Below are positions 1 to 8,350 of a stretch of DNA of 23,812 nt, one piece after another. Positions within the stretch are counted from its first letter, which is position 1, and each line of letters begins with the position of its first letter. The position numbers and the translations under genes are program-made. Below the pieces are notes generated by a model that was given only the letters and a program-made list of their open reading frames with translations, was not told the origin of the DNA and made no database searches. Source of the stretch: Chara braunii (Eukaryota; Streptophyta; Charophyceae; Charales; Characeae); contig BFEA01000499.1 of NCBI GenBank assembly GCA_003427395.1, forward strand, positions 1,006,202 to 1,030,013. Direction: 5' to 3'.

Positions 1-60
1 GGGGGTGGGATGGCCGCGGGGGCGGGGTTGGAGGGGCGGGGGCGGGGGCGGGGCCGAGGC
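1..60 (+). other. G-rich tract, G-quadruplex-capable
   Basis: Runs of three to five G are separated by one to four bases (GGGGGCGGGG, GGGGCGGGGGCGGGGGCGGGG split over the tract), which meets the usual four-run criterion for an intramolecular G-quadruplex. It ends just before the candidate start of LTR-like copy A. It is not a pure purine tract, so it is a poor polypurine primer. It may also be a sequence edge artefact because it starts at base 1. Confidence 0.55.
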
Positions 61-111
61 CGAAGGCGTGTCAGTGCACAATAACATCTATCGTAAACCC
101 TCAGGTTCAGG

Positions 112-1101
112 CTGACCAGCCTCACCATAAGTTGGTGCGGCCTGGTCATACGCCTTACGTCGACTGTCCAGGCAGAAACTGACCACACCATAAGTTGGTG
201 TGAATCAGTCATGTACCTTATGTTTACTTGTTTTGGAAGGCTAGTCACACCATAAGTTGGTGTGACCAAGTCATGAGCCGTGAACATGAATGGAGCCTGA
301 GTATACAACCTGATACAACTATATACTATGTATATCATTGGTAGGCTGGACATCATAAGTTGGGAGATCTAGCCATATAAGCCGGTAGCAGATACAGCAG
401 AGGAGAAATAAGATTCAAAGTATAAAATTGGGCCGTAATTTTGGGCAGGATGACTCATCCATAGGTTGGGTAGTTGGTCCTATGCCCCTGATAACACAAA
501 GGGCAAAGAGATAATATAAAACTTGGCTATTTTTCTTTCTAAACATAAGTTGATGTTTGGATGGGCATCCTCCTAAGTTGAGGTGACCTGACCACTCGTC
601 CAAAGACAGAAAAAACTTGTGATCTTACTTATTGAATGTATTTGTGTTGCGAAGGCTGGGCGAACGCATAAGTTGTGGGTTGTTCGGTCATTCGCACATG
701 TGGTTTTGTCTAGGCTGGGCTAGACTACTCATAAGTTGGGTAGTCTGGTTCTGCGCCAATGTCGCTGTTTGGGCTGGCTAGGCACATCATAACTTGGTGT
801 GTCTCGGTCATATGCCTTTTGTCGTGGTTCAGGCTCAGGCTGACCCCTCATAAGTTGAGGAGGTTCAACTTTTTGTGTATGCCGAACGTTGAGGCTGACC
901 AGCCTCACCATAAGTTGGTGCGGCCCGGTCATACGCCTTATGTCGATCGTCTAGGCAGAAACTGGTCACACCATAAGTTGGTGTGGTTTGGTCCTATGCC
1001 TTACGTATACTTGTTTTACCAGGTTAGGACACCATAAGTTGGTTTGGCCTAGTCATATAAATTGAAAGGTCAGTCACATCCATAAGTTAGGCTGACTGAT
1101 C
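112..1101 (+). repeat. H1 hairpin array, about 14 units, loop TAAGT
   Basis: Units recur about every 60 bp. Each has a left arm ending in CA, the loop TAAGT, a right arm starting TG, and often a tail like GGTCATACGCCTTATGT. Clear examples of arms: 244 GTCACACCA with TGGTGTGAC; 722 AGACTACTCA with TGGGTAGTCT (one G-T pair); 781 GGCACATCA with TGGTGTGTC (two G-T pairs, loop TAACT); 846 CCTCA with TGAGG; 661 CGAAC with GTTCG; 1068 GGTCAGTC with GACTGATC. Others lie near 114, 178, 344, 542, 897, 961 and 1024, with weaker variants near 449 and 569. The arms differ in sequence yet keep pairing, so this is not simple copying of one palindrome. Confidence 0.85.
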
Positions 1102-1491
1102 GTATGTCTTATGTAAGGAAGGTTAAAAAGGGAATAACGAGGGTTTTTTAACGAACTATGTGACCTGGAAAGGAACCCGAGGGTTGGCAAAAAATGTTGT
1201 TGTGCTCACCTGTGTATGTTCTTAAGGTTTATCTCTGGGTATTCTTTTTGATAACTTAGTTGCTTTAGATGCTCGTCGAGTGCTGGAGCTGTAAGTAGGT
1301 GAGATGGATGATGAGAGGGAAACTTGGGATATGATAAGACTGACCTTACAAGAAGTTAAGACTAGTGATAACTCACGATACCATCTTCAAAGAGGGATTG
1401 TGTAAACTATCTCCAGTTTTAACTATCAAGTGAGTGTCAGAAGTTAGTCCCAAGTATAGTTGTACTTTGTCTTTGCATTTTCAACTTTGTA
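1102..1491 (+). other. Linker between H1 array and H3 hairpins in copy A
   Basis: No gene is visible. The only notable content is a segment around 1258-1296 (TTGCTTTAGATGCTCGTCG, then TGCTGGAGCTGTAAG). It matches copy C at 13655-13692 and places the two copies in register although their upstream hairpin arrays differ. Confidence 0.6.
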
Positions 1492-1625
1492 TAAATCTTG
1501 ACAGTCTCATGTTCCTACGGGAAGCGCTGCCGAAATTTTTACAGATCTGAAAGAGCTAGTCATATTTGGATACCTGAAAATTATAAAAAAATATTTTTTC
1601 TATGGGAAGCGCTGCCGAAATTTTG
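1492..1625 (+). repeat. H3 hairpins, two copies in A
   Basis: Two units carry the motif GGGAAGCGCTGCCGAAATTT, one at about 1519 and one at about 1606. The first is preceded by TTCCTAC, which pairs as TTCC with GGAA. The outer AAATCTTGACAG at about 1493 can pair imperfectly with CTGCCGAAATTT. The same motif occurs six times in copy C and once in D. Confidence 0.75.
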
Positions 1626-1887
1626 CACAATTTGGAGAATTAGATTATTTTCTGCTATGAAAAACCTAAAGTTTCGCCCTGTTTGTGGAGATGATATCAA
1701 AGTTATCGATAACTTTTGAGAGAGGTAAGATAGAGGCTAGTAGAGGAGCTAGGCTATAAGATGAAACGTGTACTCTGTTTGATTTAAACATAGTAGTGGT
1801 TCTTTTGACATGTACTGTGATGCAGATCTACGTATACAATTGAAGGCTTGACTCGTTCGGCCTGATCCTACAAAGGATTATTCTTCT

Positions 1888-1903
1888 GTTATCTTTTGAT
1901 AAC
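1888..1903 (+). repeat. Conserved hairpin GTTATC-TTTT-GATAAC
   Basis: Perfect 6-bp stem with a TTTT loop, followed by AAGTCGGTTTCCG. The same element is at 17215-17230 in copy B. Copy C has it at 14738-14754 with a changed loop (TGTTATC, ACT, GATAACA). It has decayed in D. Stem retention with loop change argues for a folded element. Confidence 0.7.
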
Positions 1904-2642
1904 AAGTCGGTTTCCGGATCAACTCTAATTCATTCTCGCTACTCAACCTAAAGGTCTTAGCCCCTGTAGATTGAAATGTTTCTTTTGTTTTTTCACCCGG
2001 ACTTTATTGAATGACCATTTAAAAGGACTGAGTGTTTTATTTTGGAAGGTTGGACAAAGGTTGGCATTTGTGTGGATAGGGAAAAGGGGTGTCAGTGTAG
2101 AGAGTGGTTGAAGTTGACCCTGTGTAGCGTGTTCTCTGTTGATGTGGATCTTTGATGTAATTGCAGGTATGTTTTGTGAATTGAAATCAAGACTTGGTTT
2201 TGCTTATGATCATGTGTATATATTTTTGAAGGAAGTCTCATCGTGATTGTGAGAGTGATCGTCTTCTATCTCATAACTTTTATATCATCGTTTCTTGTGC
2301 CCGCACGACCCATTGCGGTCGTGCGTAGTGATTAAATAAATTCTGCACTGAGAGAAAAAGGAGAACCCCTTTTATTTTTTTATTTTTTTGAGTTCTTATA
2401 GTTGGACGTTGGAGTTTGTGACAACCGTCAAAGTCAAACTCCTTGATGTTTTTCCAGACCCTGGATGATGGAGCTTGCCTCCTAGGCCACGAGAGCTGAC
2501 TGCCAGCAAACGCTGGAACCTGTGTATCATCCACTCTCCGCAGCGTGCAGAAGAGGGTGTGGTGATCAACCGCCATGGCGGTTGTCTAGCATCGAGAGAT
2601 TAACCCCTCAAGGCGCGTATCAGCTGAAACTTGAGTGTCAAA

Positions 2643-2673
2643 ATGTGACCCCCGAGATTATCGAGGGTCGCAT
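2643..2673 (+). repeat. Mid-LTR paired element in copy A
   Basis: ATGTGACCC pairs with GGGTCGCAT (one G-T pair), with CCGA/TCGA inside. The equivalent element in copy C (15533-15563) keeps the fold with entirely different arms, AAGCGGT and ACCGCTT, and an inner CTCG/CGAG. Copy B has it at 17978-18008. It is followed in all three by a conserved block containing CACATAGTAC or CTACATAGTAC. Confidence 0.65.
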
Positions 2674-2899
2674 GATTTTGGGTACCACATAGTACTCAAT
2701 TGTTGCGATTGCGTGCGTATGCTTGCATTGTTGGTCGATATGAGAAAGTCATAGCGTCCGTGAGGTTTTATCTTGAGTCTCACGCACGACGCCTAACTGG
2801 TTACCGTGTTAAAAGGTTATGGTTCGGACATTGAAGGGACTAGGAGAGTTTTATTTTTGTGTGTGTATTTTATTGTGGTGTAACGCGTGGTGAGTGGAG

Positions 2900-3298
2900 G
2901 GCGTCCTAGTCGACCGACGACGAGTCGTGCTTGGGACCTCAGCCCCCCAATGCGTCGATTCGTGTACGGGTCCGATTGAGAGACGTTGACTGCACTTTCC
3001 CTCTATGATACAGCGAACGATAAACGTCCTCGGTCGAGCCACCTCTGTGATTGCATACGAAAAAGTTTCACACGTGGTTCGGTAGTTTGGTGGGGATACG
3101 CTCACCCAAGGGACGGTGACAGCTTCCCCGGGTGGAGGTAAGTTGTGCCTCCCGTGACCCTATCTTGTCGTAGGGGCTCGCGGGAGGTACGGCTGGTGCA
3201 CCCGGCCGAAGCGGCAAACCACGCTCTACGACGAAGTTCTGCAAAATTCTGCGTGACGCGGCCGGGAGGGTCCCCCTGCGGGACACATGCGCTCGACA
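2900..3298 (+). repeat. Conserved LTR 3' domain, copy A
   Basis: This ~400-bp block is the best-conserved part of the family, found again at about 15836-16262 (C), 18231-18627 (B) and 20508-20892 (D). Shared landmarks are CCTAGTCGACC, ACGGGTCCGA, CCCCCTATGCTACA, CGGCGGGGATACGCCCA and CCCTATCCTGTCGTAGGGG (5-bp stem). A last hairpin (here GTCCC 3270-3274 with GGGAC 3280-3284) precedes the terminal CTCGACA. In a retrotransposon this position is R/U5, present in genomic RNA. That assignment is inference. Confidence 0.7.
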
Positions 3299-3300
3299 GG

Positions 3301-3320
3301 TGGCGCCGTTACCGGGGATC
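3301..3320 (+). promoter_or_regulatory. Primer-binding site for tRNA-Asp(GUC)
   Basis: TGGCGCCGTTACCGGGGATC is complementary to the 3' end of plant tRNA-Asp(GUC) including CCA, at 19 of 20 positions (one G-to-A change). It starts two bases after the terminal CA of LTR-like copy A, the usual spacing for minus-strand primer sites. This fixes the orientation (element reads left to right) and identifies A as a 5' LTR. The tRNA sequence is from memory. Athila/Tat-type plant Ty3/gypsy elements are known to use this primer class. Confidence 0.85.
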
Positions 3321-3798
3321 TCGGCTGCCTATCGAGGTCCTTAAGATAACGAACTTAAGTTAAGTGCAGGCTGATGATCCTGACAAAACGACAATTTTTG
3401 TTATTGACGATAAATAAGTGAGTGATAAGTAGTGTGTTGATGGTTCTGATGGGAGTATACTATTGAATGGCGGTACATGGTAAGGGCGCAAGTGTACTTT
3501 GGCACCTAGTAGTGGCAATTGCAGTTAGAAATTTACTGATCGGGGTACTGCAGAGTAACTGGGAGGGTGCTAGGTGTATCTAGCGTCATAGATTGACCAT
3601 GGTTTGCATTAATGTGACTTCGCGTATTCGGTTACCCAAGCAAGGATCTTTGATACTTGAACACAGTCGCTAAGCTACTTAAGTTGTCATGATAGTGTCA
3701 TGGTAGACTAGCGATAGGAAACAACTTGGCTTAGGAAGAGGTATTTTTTTCTCACCTAAGGACTCTCGTAAGGAAAATCATTGACATTCTTTCTATCT

Positions 3799-4100
3799 AA
3801 GCGTTTGAGTTTATCATTTTGAGATTAAAATTTTAAGTTTATCTTTGAAATTCATTCATTTGTGTTCATACCCATTTAAGTAAACTTATTTAAATGTCGA
3901 CTAATGTAAGACTAAAGACTAAATATTATTTATCCAAGTCTTATTCATTGAAGCGTTTGAGTTTATCTTTTTGAGATTGAATTTTTGAGTTTATCTTTGA
4001 AATTCATCCATTTGTGTTTGTACTCATTTAAGTAAACTTTTTAAATGCCGACCAATGTAAGACTATGTACTTGATATTATTTATCTGAGTCTTATTCATT
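3799..4100 (+). repeat. 152-bp tandem duplication
   Basis: Two head-to-tail copies start with AAGCGTTTGAGTTTATC at 3799 and 3951. They share TTTGAAATTCATYCATTTGT, AAGTAAACTT and AATGTAAGACTA, and end with CTTATTCATT. They differ at a modest number of positions and by one or two small gaps, so the duplication is not brand new. Confidence 0.9.
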
Positions 4101-4171
4101 TATGACTAGCTACATGAGCCATTTATCTGATTTAATTCTCCTAAGTAAAAACCTATAAATTTATTTATATA

Positions 4172-4192
4172 GGCAAGTCAACGTGACTTGCC
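4172..4192. repeat. 9-bp perfect inverted repeat
   Basis: GGCAAGTCA and TGACTTGCC flank ACG. It is a stable hairpin in otherwise AT-rich DNA. Confidence 0.75.
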
Positions 4193-4782
4193 CGTTTATA
4201 TCTATTTTACTCCCAATCTTTATGCATGGGTTGATCTTTTAAGAGAGGGTAGATACGTTAGACAGAATCCACATCCGATGCGGATTTCAGATGTGAATGG
4301 AGTGACCAGTTCCTTGGGAAAGCGAATTTCGCGAGAAAATTGTCAATGTGTAAAGTCTACCCTAAAAAGGTTACAACCCTATGTTATTGTTCCCTGAGAA
4401 ATTACTTTTGAATAACTTATAATCTTGTCTTGTAGGTAGTAGTGAGACCCATGTCGGAACTGTGTTCCTGGTCCATAGTGGAGTGTTGTCACTGAATCCT
4501 TTGTGGTAAGGTGACTACACTAGTACTTAGTAGGAGGAAAGTGCTTGAACCTTGTCAGACCATGGTCTTTGAAGGAGGCAACTACAACCTGCTACGAAGA
4601 GGTAGGGGGTACCCCAACTATTTTTGTGTCAAGTGAGTTCATCTGCATGCGAAGGGACATCGCATCCCGGAGTATGTGTAGTGAGGTTGACTACCTTATT
4701 GGCAAGGGTCTGCAAGGTCCAAGAATTGGAATCAAAGGGAGATGCAGTGAGGCTTGATCTTTGAGCGAGGCTCATGAATAAG

Positions 4783-4810
4783 GTGTTATCCCTTTGAGAA
4801 AGGGTTACAC
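4783..4810. repeat. Hairpin GTGTTATCCCTTT-GAG-AAAGGGTTACAC
   Basis: The arms pair over about 11 of 12 positions with a short loop. No poly-T or gene end is next to it, so I do not call it a terminator. Confidence 0.65.
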
Positions 4811-4887
4811 TGTCCCTCGACACAATATATTTATGTCAAAGCATTGAGGAGTAAAATATAATACTTTTTATTGCATTTGAAAAACTT

Positions 4888-4917
4888 TCATGATTGAAAA
4901 ATTTCACTCAATCATGA
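4888..4917. repeat. 10-bp perfect inverted repeat
   Basis: TCATGATTGA and TCAATCATGA are separated by ten bases. A second, weaker CATCAT/ATGATG pairing follows at about 4918-4942. The setting is very AT-rich. Confidence 0.7.
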
Positions 4918-5634
4918 CATCATTATTTTTTATCATGATGATTCTTTCTTCATTATGATACATAGCATTACAATATACTATTGTTGTTATTTTGTCCTTA
5001 AAAATATATACGATCTACGAGTTGAGCATTGAAATTTTCTCAAAGCAGACGTGTGTGATAGTGTTATGATTAAGATCACCTTTCCAATTTCGATTATCAA
5101 GGTCGTGACACTTTTGTGCGATACTTGGTGATATTGTAGTCATTCCTGATTCTTTTGAGTTGGGATCTTTTCCAACGTTGAGTATATCGATGACATAGTG
5201 ATTACCTTGTTTCATTTTCGTGGGTTGAGGTTGTCAAACTCTCAGTACATGTGTGGTCTTGAGGCTGTTTTTGCCCTTTTGAGTTGGGATATCCCGACTC
5301 TATACATAATAAAGACTTGAGATTACCTCTTTGTCTGACGATCATAATCACTCTCACACGTGTGGACTTATCCTGATGTATGATGATTTTTTGTGTGAGA
5401 GGTGTACAAGATGCATCTCATGTGTTTCGTGAATGAAAAATATGTAAACTGTCTACTCTTCGTTATACTCGCGCAATCTGCCTACGGACAGACAATAGGC
5501 TCGAGTATGAGGAAGGGGAGCGCAGTTCGTTTGGTGAAAATGTGTGAAAATTTCAAAGGGTCTATGAGTTTTTTGCGACTCAAATATTTGTCCATGCCGA
5601 ATGTTAATTGTTGAGCTAAGATGAAGACCCACAA

Positions 5635-5815
5635 GTTGTTGTTGTTGTTGTTGTTTTTTTTTTTTTTTTTTTTTTTTGACAGAAAGAAGCTCCAGTCTAT
5701 TCGTGGGGAGCAGCACGTGCTGGGAACCGGGCCCAGCGTCCCATATGAACATACATCAGTTTGTAACACCGGGGCCATTATCCGGCTTCGGCTGAGAAAA
5801 ACCTGAGAATAAAAA
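5635..5815 (-). mobile_element. 3' end of an inverted poly(A) retroposon, LINE-like
   Basis: Read on the minus strand, a GC-rich segment with ACGAATAGACTGGAGCTTC ends CTTTCTGTC. It then runs into A24 (5654-5677 on the plus strand as T) and (CAA)6 (5635-5652). A unique body followed by poly(A) and a short A-rich microsatellite is the signature of target-primed retroposition. The 5' limit of the body is not visible and no target-site duplication was identified. Frames here that read poly-F or poly-K are artefacts of the tract. Confidence 0.4.
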
Positions 5816-7010
5816 ATTCTAATGCTGATGATACTAATGATGTCAGTGATGACAAAAAAATGTAGCTACACATGTTGAGTTAGCCATACTGGACTCCTAA
5901 TCCTTAACAACACCAAGCCCTCCCTTACCAGGATATTGCAACTCTAGAAGAAGACAAACCTATCCCCCCACTGCCTTAGCTGATCTCTCCTCACTACCCA
6001 GACTAACCCCACCTCATAGGTTGTCAAGGTAACCCCTCCTGGTTCACCATTGGCTTGCTTTCCTCCCTCAGCAAACCCCACCTCTCTCTACAAGGCCTCC
6101 CGCCCCTGCCAATTACAGGTTACAGGGCTATGCCCCAGCTCCAGCCAGCGTTGTTCTGGCATCGGCAATCCAGGAGCACAGAACAAAACAACTTCAGCAG
6201 TTATTTGTCTAGGTTCGACGATCCCTGAATTCCTATATCCCAAATAAAGAAAAAGACCAGATGCTGCCAAGATTGTAGAGCAACAGGTGGCTGGTTTTGA
6301 AGTATTGAACTGTATTGAAATTATCATATCTTTTTTTGATGCGTCGAGTTTATTAGATCGTGAAAAGGATACACTTCCATTGGTCACAACTGAAACCAAT
6401 CCATACCCACTGTACCCTGTCTCATGCTGCCTCCACCGAGGAAAATCCCTCGGCCCCAACATAAAACAGATCCCCTCCCCTCCCTCCACCACATCCGCGA
6501 AGGCAACCAATCCCCTTCTAGAGGCTGCCTTTGCCCACCCCTTGTCCCTGTCTGCCCCCGCTGGGGATGAAGGCGACCAACTCTCCAACCCCGGCCCCAG
6601 ACTTAGACAATCCCCAATCTGCCCTACTCCCAATAGGGCTACTGCCTCCCACCATGCAACACCCCTGTAGAATAAGGTTCCCCTGTAACAGACCCCAGGG
6701 TTAATTTTTCGGGGACAACTAACTAGTAGTCTATACCCACAACTGGCCAGCCCTATTTCTCCTTCCCCTAGCTTACCCAAGGCCAGGCGGAGCCCAGGCT
6801 GACAGTCCTACCGTCCTTCCCCTGGCTTGTCCCCTAACTTAGGTCAGGCGGATCTCAGACCTACTGTGGGTAACTACCGTATGTATGTACCCTGGGGTCT
6901 CAAACCCCCCCTGCGTATCAAAATTCCAGCCGTAACCTCCGAAGTCCTATCCCTACTAAAGCATTTGCAAAATTCAATGTTCAAAATCCCTAATTACGAA
7001 AAGGAAACTC
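5816..7010. other. C/T-rich intergenic DNA, no gene recognised
   Basis: The plus strand is markedly C-rich at 5900-6130 and 6430-6900. Open frames exist on both strands, including one of 230 codons on the minus strand (6088-6780) and one of 127 on the plus strand (6287-6670). They overlap antisense, and neither shows a recognisable domain or motif. The long minus-strand frame is rich in G, W and S, as expected from translating the complement of C/T-rich DNA. It could be a remnant of the retroposon whose tail is at 5.65 kb, but nothing shows this. Confidence 0.4.
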
Positions 7011-7312
7011 ATGAAAAAACAAAATAAAGAAAATTCTCCTCAAGAAGTAAGTAATCAAGAAATAGGTAATCGGGATATAGGTAATCAGAGTATAGGTAAT
7101 CTAGATGTAGGTAATCAGGATATCGCTAATCAGGATGTAAACATTAATGACTATTGGATAATTGGGTAGTCGAAAACGGTACCCTGAGACTGAAAGTTTT
7201 CAGATGATTTTAGTATTGATGATGGTAGTGATGATGATGGAAGTGTTATGGATGACTATTTGAGTGAAGCAAACCTAAGGATAGTAGTGACGATCAACTT
7301 CGCCTACAGATG
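7011..7312 (+). pseudogene. Decayed short coding stretch: pentapeptide-like repeats then acidic region
   Basis: From the ATG at 7011 a 52-codon frame starts MKKQNKENSPQE and contains five imperfect 15-bp repeats translating as GNRDI, GNQSI, GNLDV, GNQDI, ANQDV, then stops (TAG) at 7167. Two more stops follow in the same frame. The frame then stays open from about 7191 through DDFSIDDGSDDDGS and DDYLSEAN to a stop near 7310. The repeat resembles pentapeptide-type periodicity, but five units with weak hydrophobic centres are too few to assign that fold. The whole may be a broken exon or chance coding of GAT-rich repeat DNA. No function is proposed. Confidence 0.35.
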
Positions 7313-7540
7313 AATTACGACTAATGAAAAAATTGTGATGAGGGTGAGCATGCTAATGAAGCTGCCCAAAAAAAATATTAATTGCGGACCTAAAATGAGG
7401 ATGATAGTGTTGATGATTATGATACTGCAGATGACTAGTAATCTTGATGGCGACTTGTTGATAGTGCATCGCCCGACACACTCCAATTTCATGGCGCGCC
7501 CTAGATCTTCGATATCTCCTAATCCGCTGGACCATTTGAT

Positions 7541-7597
7541 CTGAAATTTGGACCACCTCTGTTCCTCGCCATAGACCACCGGTGGTCCAATTTTCAG
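7541..7597. repeat. 17-bp inverted repeat enclosing a palindrome
   Basis: CTGAAATTTGGACCACC (7541-7557) pairs with GGTGGTCCAATTTTCAG (7581-7597) with one mismatch, spacer 23 bp. The right arm overlaps a perfect 14-bp palindrome, GACCACCGGTGGTC (7574-7587). This resembles the terminal inverted repeats of a very small DNA transposon or footprint, but no flanking target duplication was seen. Confidence 0.7.
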
Positions 7598-7635
7598 CTC
7601 AGGGCGCACACCCAATCACGCGCAATCGTCGAGCG

Positions 7636-7681
7636 CGCGCGCACTATTTTCCTTGCTGCGTGCAGTTTTCTAGTGCGCGCG
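7636..7681. repeat. 11-bp perfect GC-rich inverted repeat
   Basis: CGCGCGCACTA (7636-7646) pairs with TAGTGCGCGCG (7671-7681), spacer 24 bp with an inner CTGC/GCAG. Outer bases CGTCGAG and CTCGTCG extend the pairing after a small interruption. Confidence 0.75.
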
Positions 7682-7699
7682 GCTCCTCGTCGTGGAGGT

Positions 7700-7807
7700 A
7701 ACCTTGATGGATGATTGTTGAAATGATGACGATGATGACTGGTGACTATGATTTCAATGATGATGATAATGATGATGATGCTGCTGCTGATGATGATGCT
7801 GATTCTA

Positions 7808-7848
<41 letters not shown>

Positions 7849-8350
7849 TACTGCTGACGAGAGTCAACTTCCGATGGGACAGATCACGATGAAAGTAAAT
7901 GATGACAATGATGATAATGATGACGATGATCACTGATGACTACGATCAAGATGATGAAATTGCTAATTACGCCCTGTGGTGGTGCATTAATGATGGTGAT
8001 AATAGGGATGGGCAGCGCCCTAGCACCCTGAAATAGTAAAATATGAATGAGGTGTTTGCACGCTAGCCAACTTACCTTGTTTCCAGTACTAGTAACGCAA
8101 TATTACTGACAGGCTGCTCGCGGCCCCAGTTACCGCCTTAATGATGATGAAGAGCATCACCCTGATGATATTGGTGGTGACGGTGAGCAGCCCTAATGAT
8201 GATAACGGAACCCTTACGATGTTCCTTTGAGTCATGCTCGACAACAGTGATGATGACGAAATGATGATGGCAATGACGAACAACCCTGATGATGATGAGG
8301 AAACCCCACCATATTCCTTTGAGTTACGGCCGATCCCTGATGCTGATGAA
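7700..8350 (+). repeat. GAT/ATG trinucleotide repeat region, including (ATG)13
   Basis: Perfect (ATG)13 lies at 7808-7846. Imperfect GAT, GAC and AAT runs spread over about 600 bp and continue weakly from 7200. In one frame this reads as long Asp tracts with occasional Ala and Asn, in another as Met. Stops recur, so no gene is called. An ancient Asp-rich exon cannot be excluded. Confidence 0.8.

Larger units (their letters stand above)
69..3298 (+). mobile_element. LTR-like copy A, presumed 5' LTR of a tRNA-Asp-primed retrotransposon
   Basis: The right boundary is well supported: the sequence ends GCTCGACA at 3298, two bases before a tRNA-Asp primer-binding site, and the same terminal heptamer closes copies B and C (D has CTTGACA). 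The left boundary is a guess, chosen because TGTCAGTG at 69 gives a TG...CA pair with a partial TGTC/GACA inverted terminus. It could lie further left, outside the window. Modules in order: the H1 hairpin array (112-1101); a linker holding TTGCTTTAGATGCTCGTCG at 1259, shared with copy C at 13659; two H3 hairpins (1492-1625); a module from about 1725 nearly identical to copy B; paired elements at 1888 and 2643; and a conserved 3' domain (2900-3298). No coding capacity is seen. A 3.2-kb LTR is long but within what is known for Tat/Ogre-type plant elements. The lineage is inferred, since no gag or pol is present. Confidence 0.65.
3321..5634 (+). mobile_element. Non-coding leader or internal region downstream of the primer-binding site
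   Basis: This is AT-rich sequence in the position of a retrotransposon leader, but no gag, protease or polymerase frame is visible. The longest frames are 60-70 codons and unremarkable. It holds a 152-bp tandem duplication (3799-4100) and three strong inverted repeats (4172, 4783, 4888). Two similar segments start GAGTTGGGAT (about 5157 and 5280), each followed by GATTACCT. Either the element is non-autonomous, or its coding part was lost or lies beyond an insertion. Its right limit is unknown. Confidence 0.45.

Noticed and set aside
112-1101. Regular spacing of a short repeat could suggest a CRISPR array
   Set aside because: Repeats are not identical, the variable parts are the two arms of the same hairpin, there is no cas gene, and the context is a plant-type retrotransposon.
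2280-2576. 98-codon minus-strand frame, with a similar one at 17537-17869
   Set aside because: Both lie in the homologous part of LTR copies A and B; similarity reflects DNA homology of the repeat, and there is no domain or coding signature.
3361-3400. CTGATGA followed by a GACAAAACG-like string, reminiscent of a hammerhead ribozyme core
   Set aside because: The required GAAA segment, stem II and a cleavage-site helix are not present.
5453-5806. Frames containing poly-K, poly-N, poly-Q or poly-F
   Set aside because: They are translations of the T24 and (GTT)n tract of a retroposon tail.
6088-6780. 230-codon minus-strand frame
   Set aside because: It overlaps an antisense frame, lies in C/T-rich DNA with biased composition, and shows no recognisable motif; length alone is not enough.
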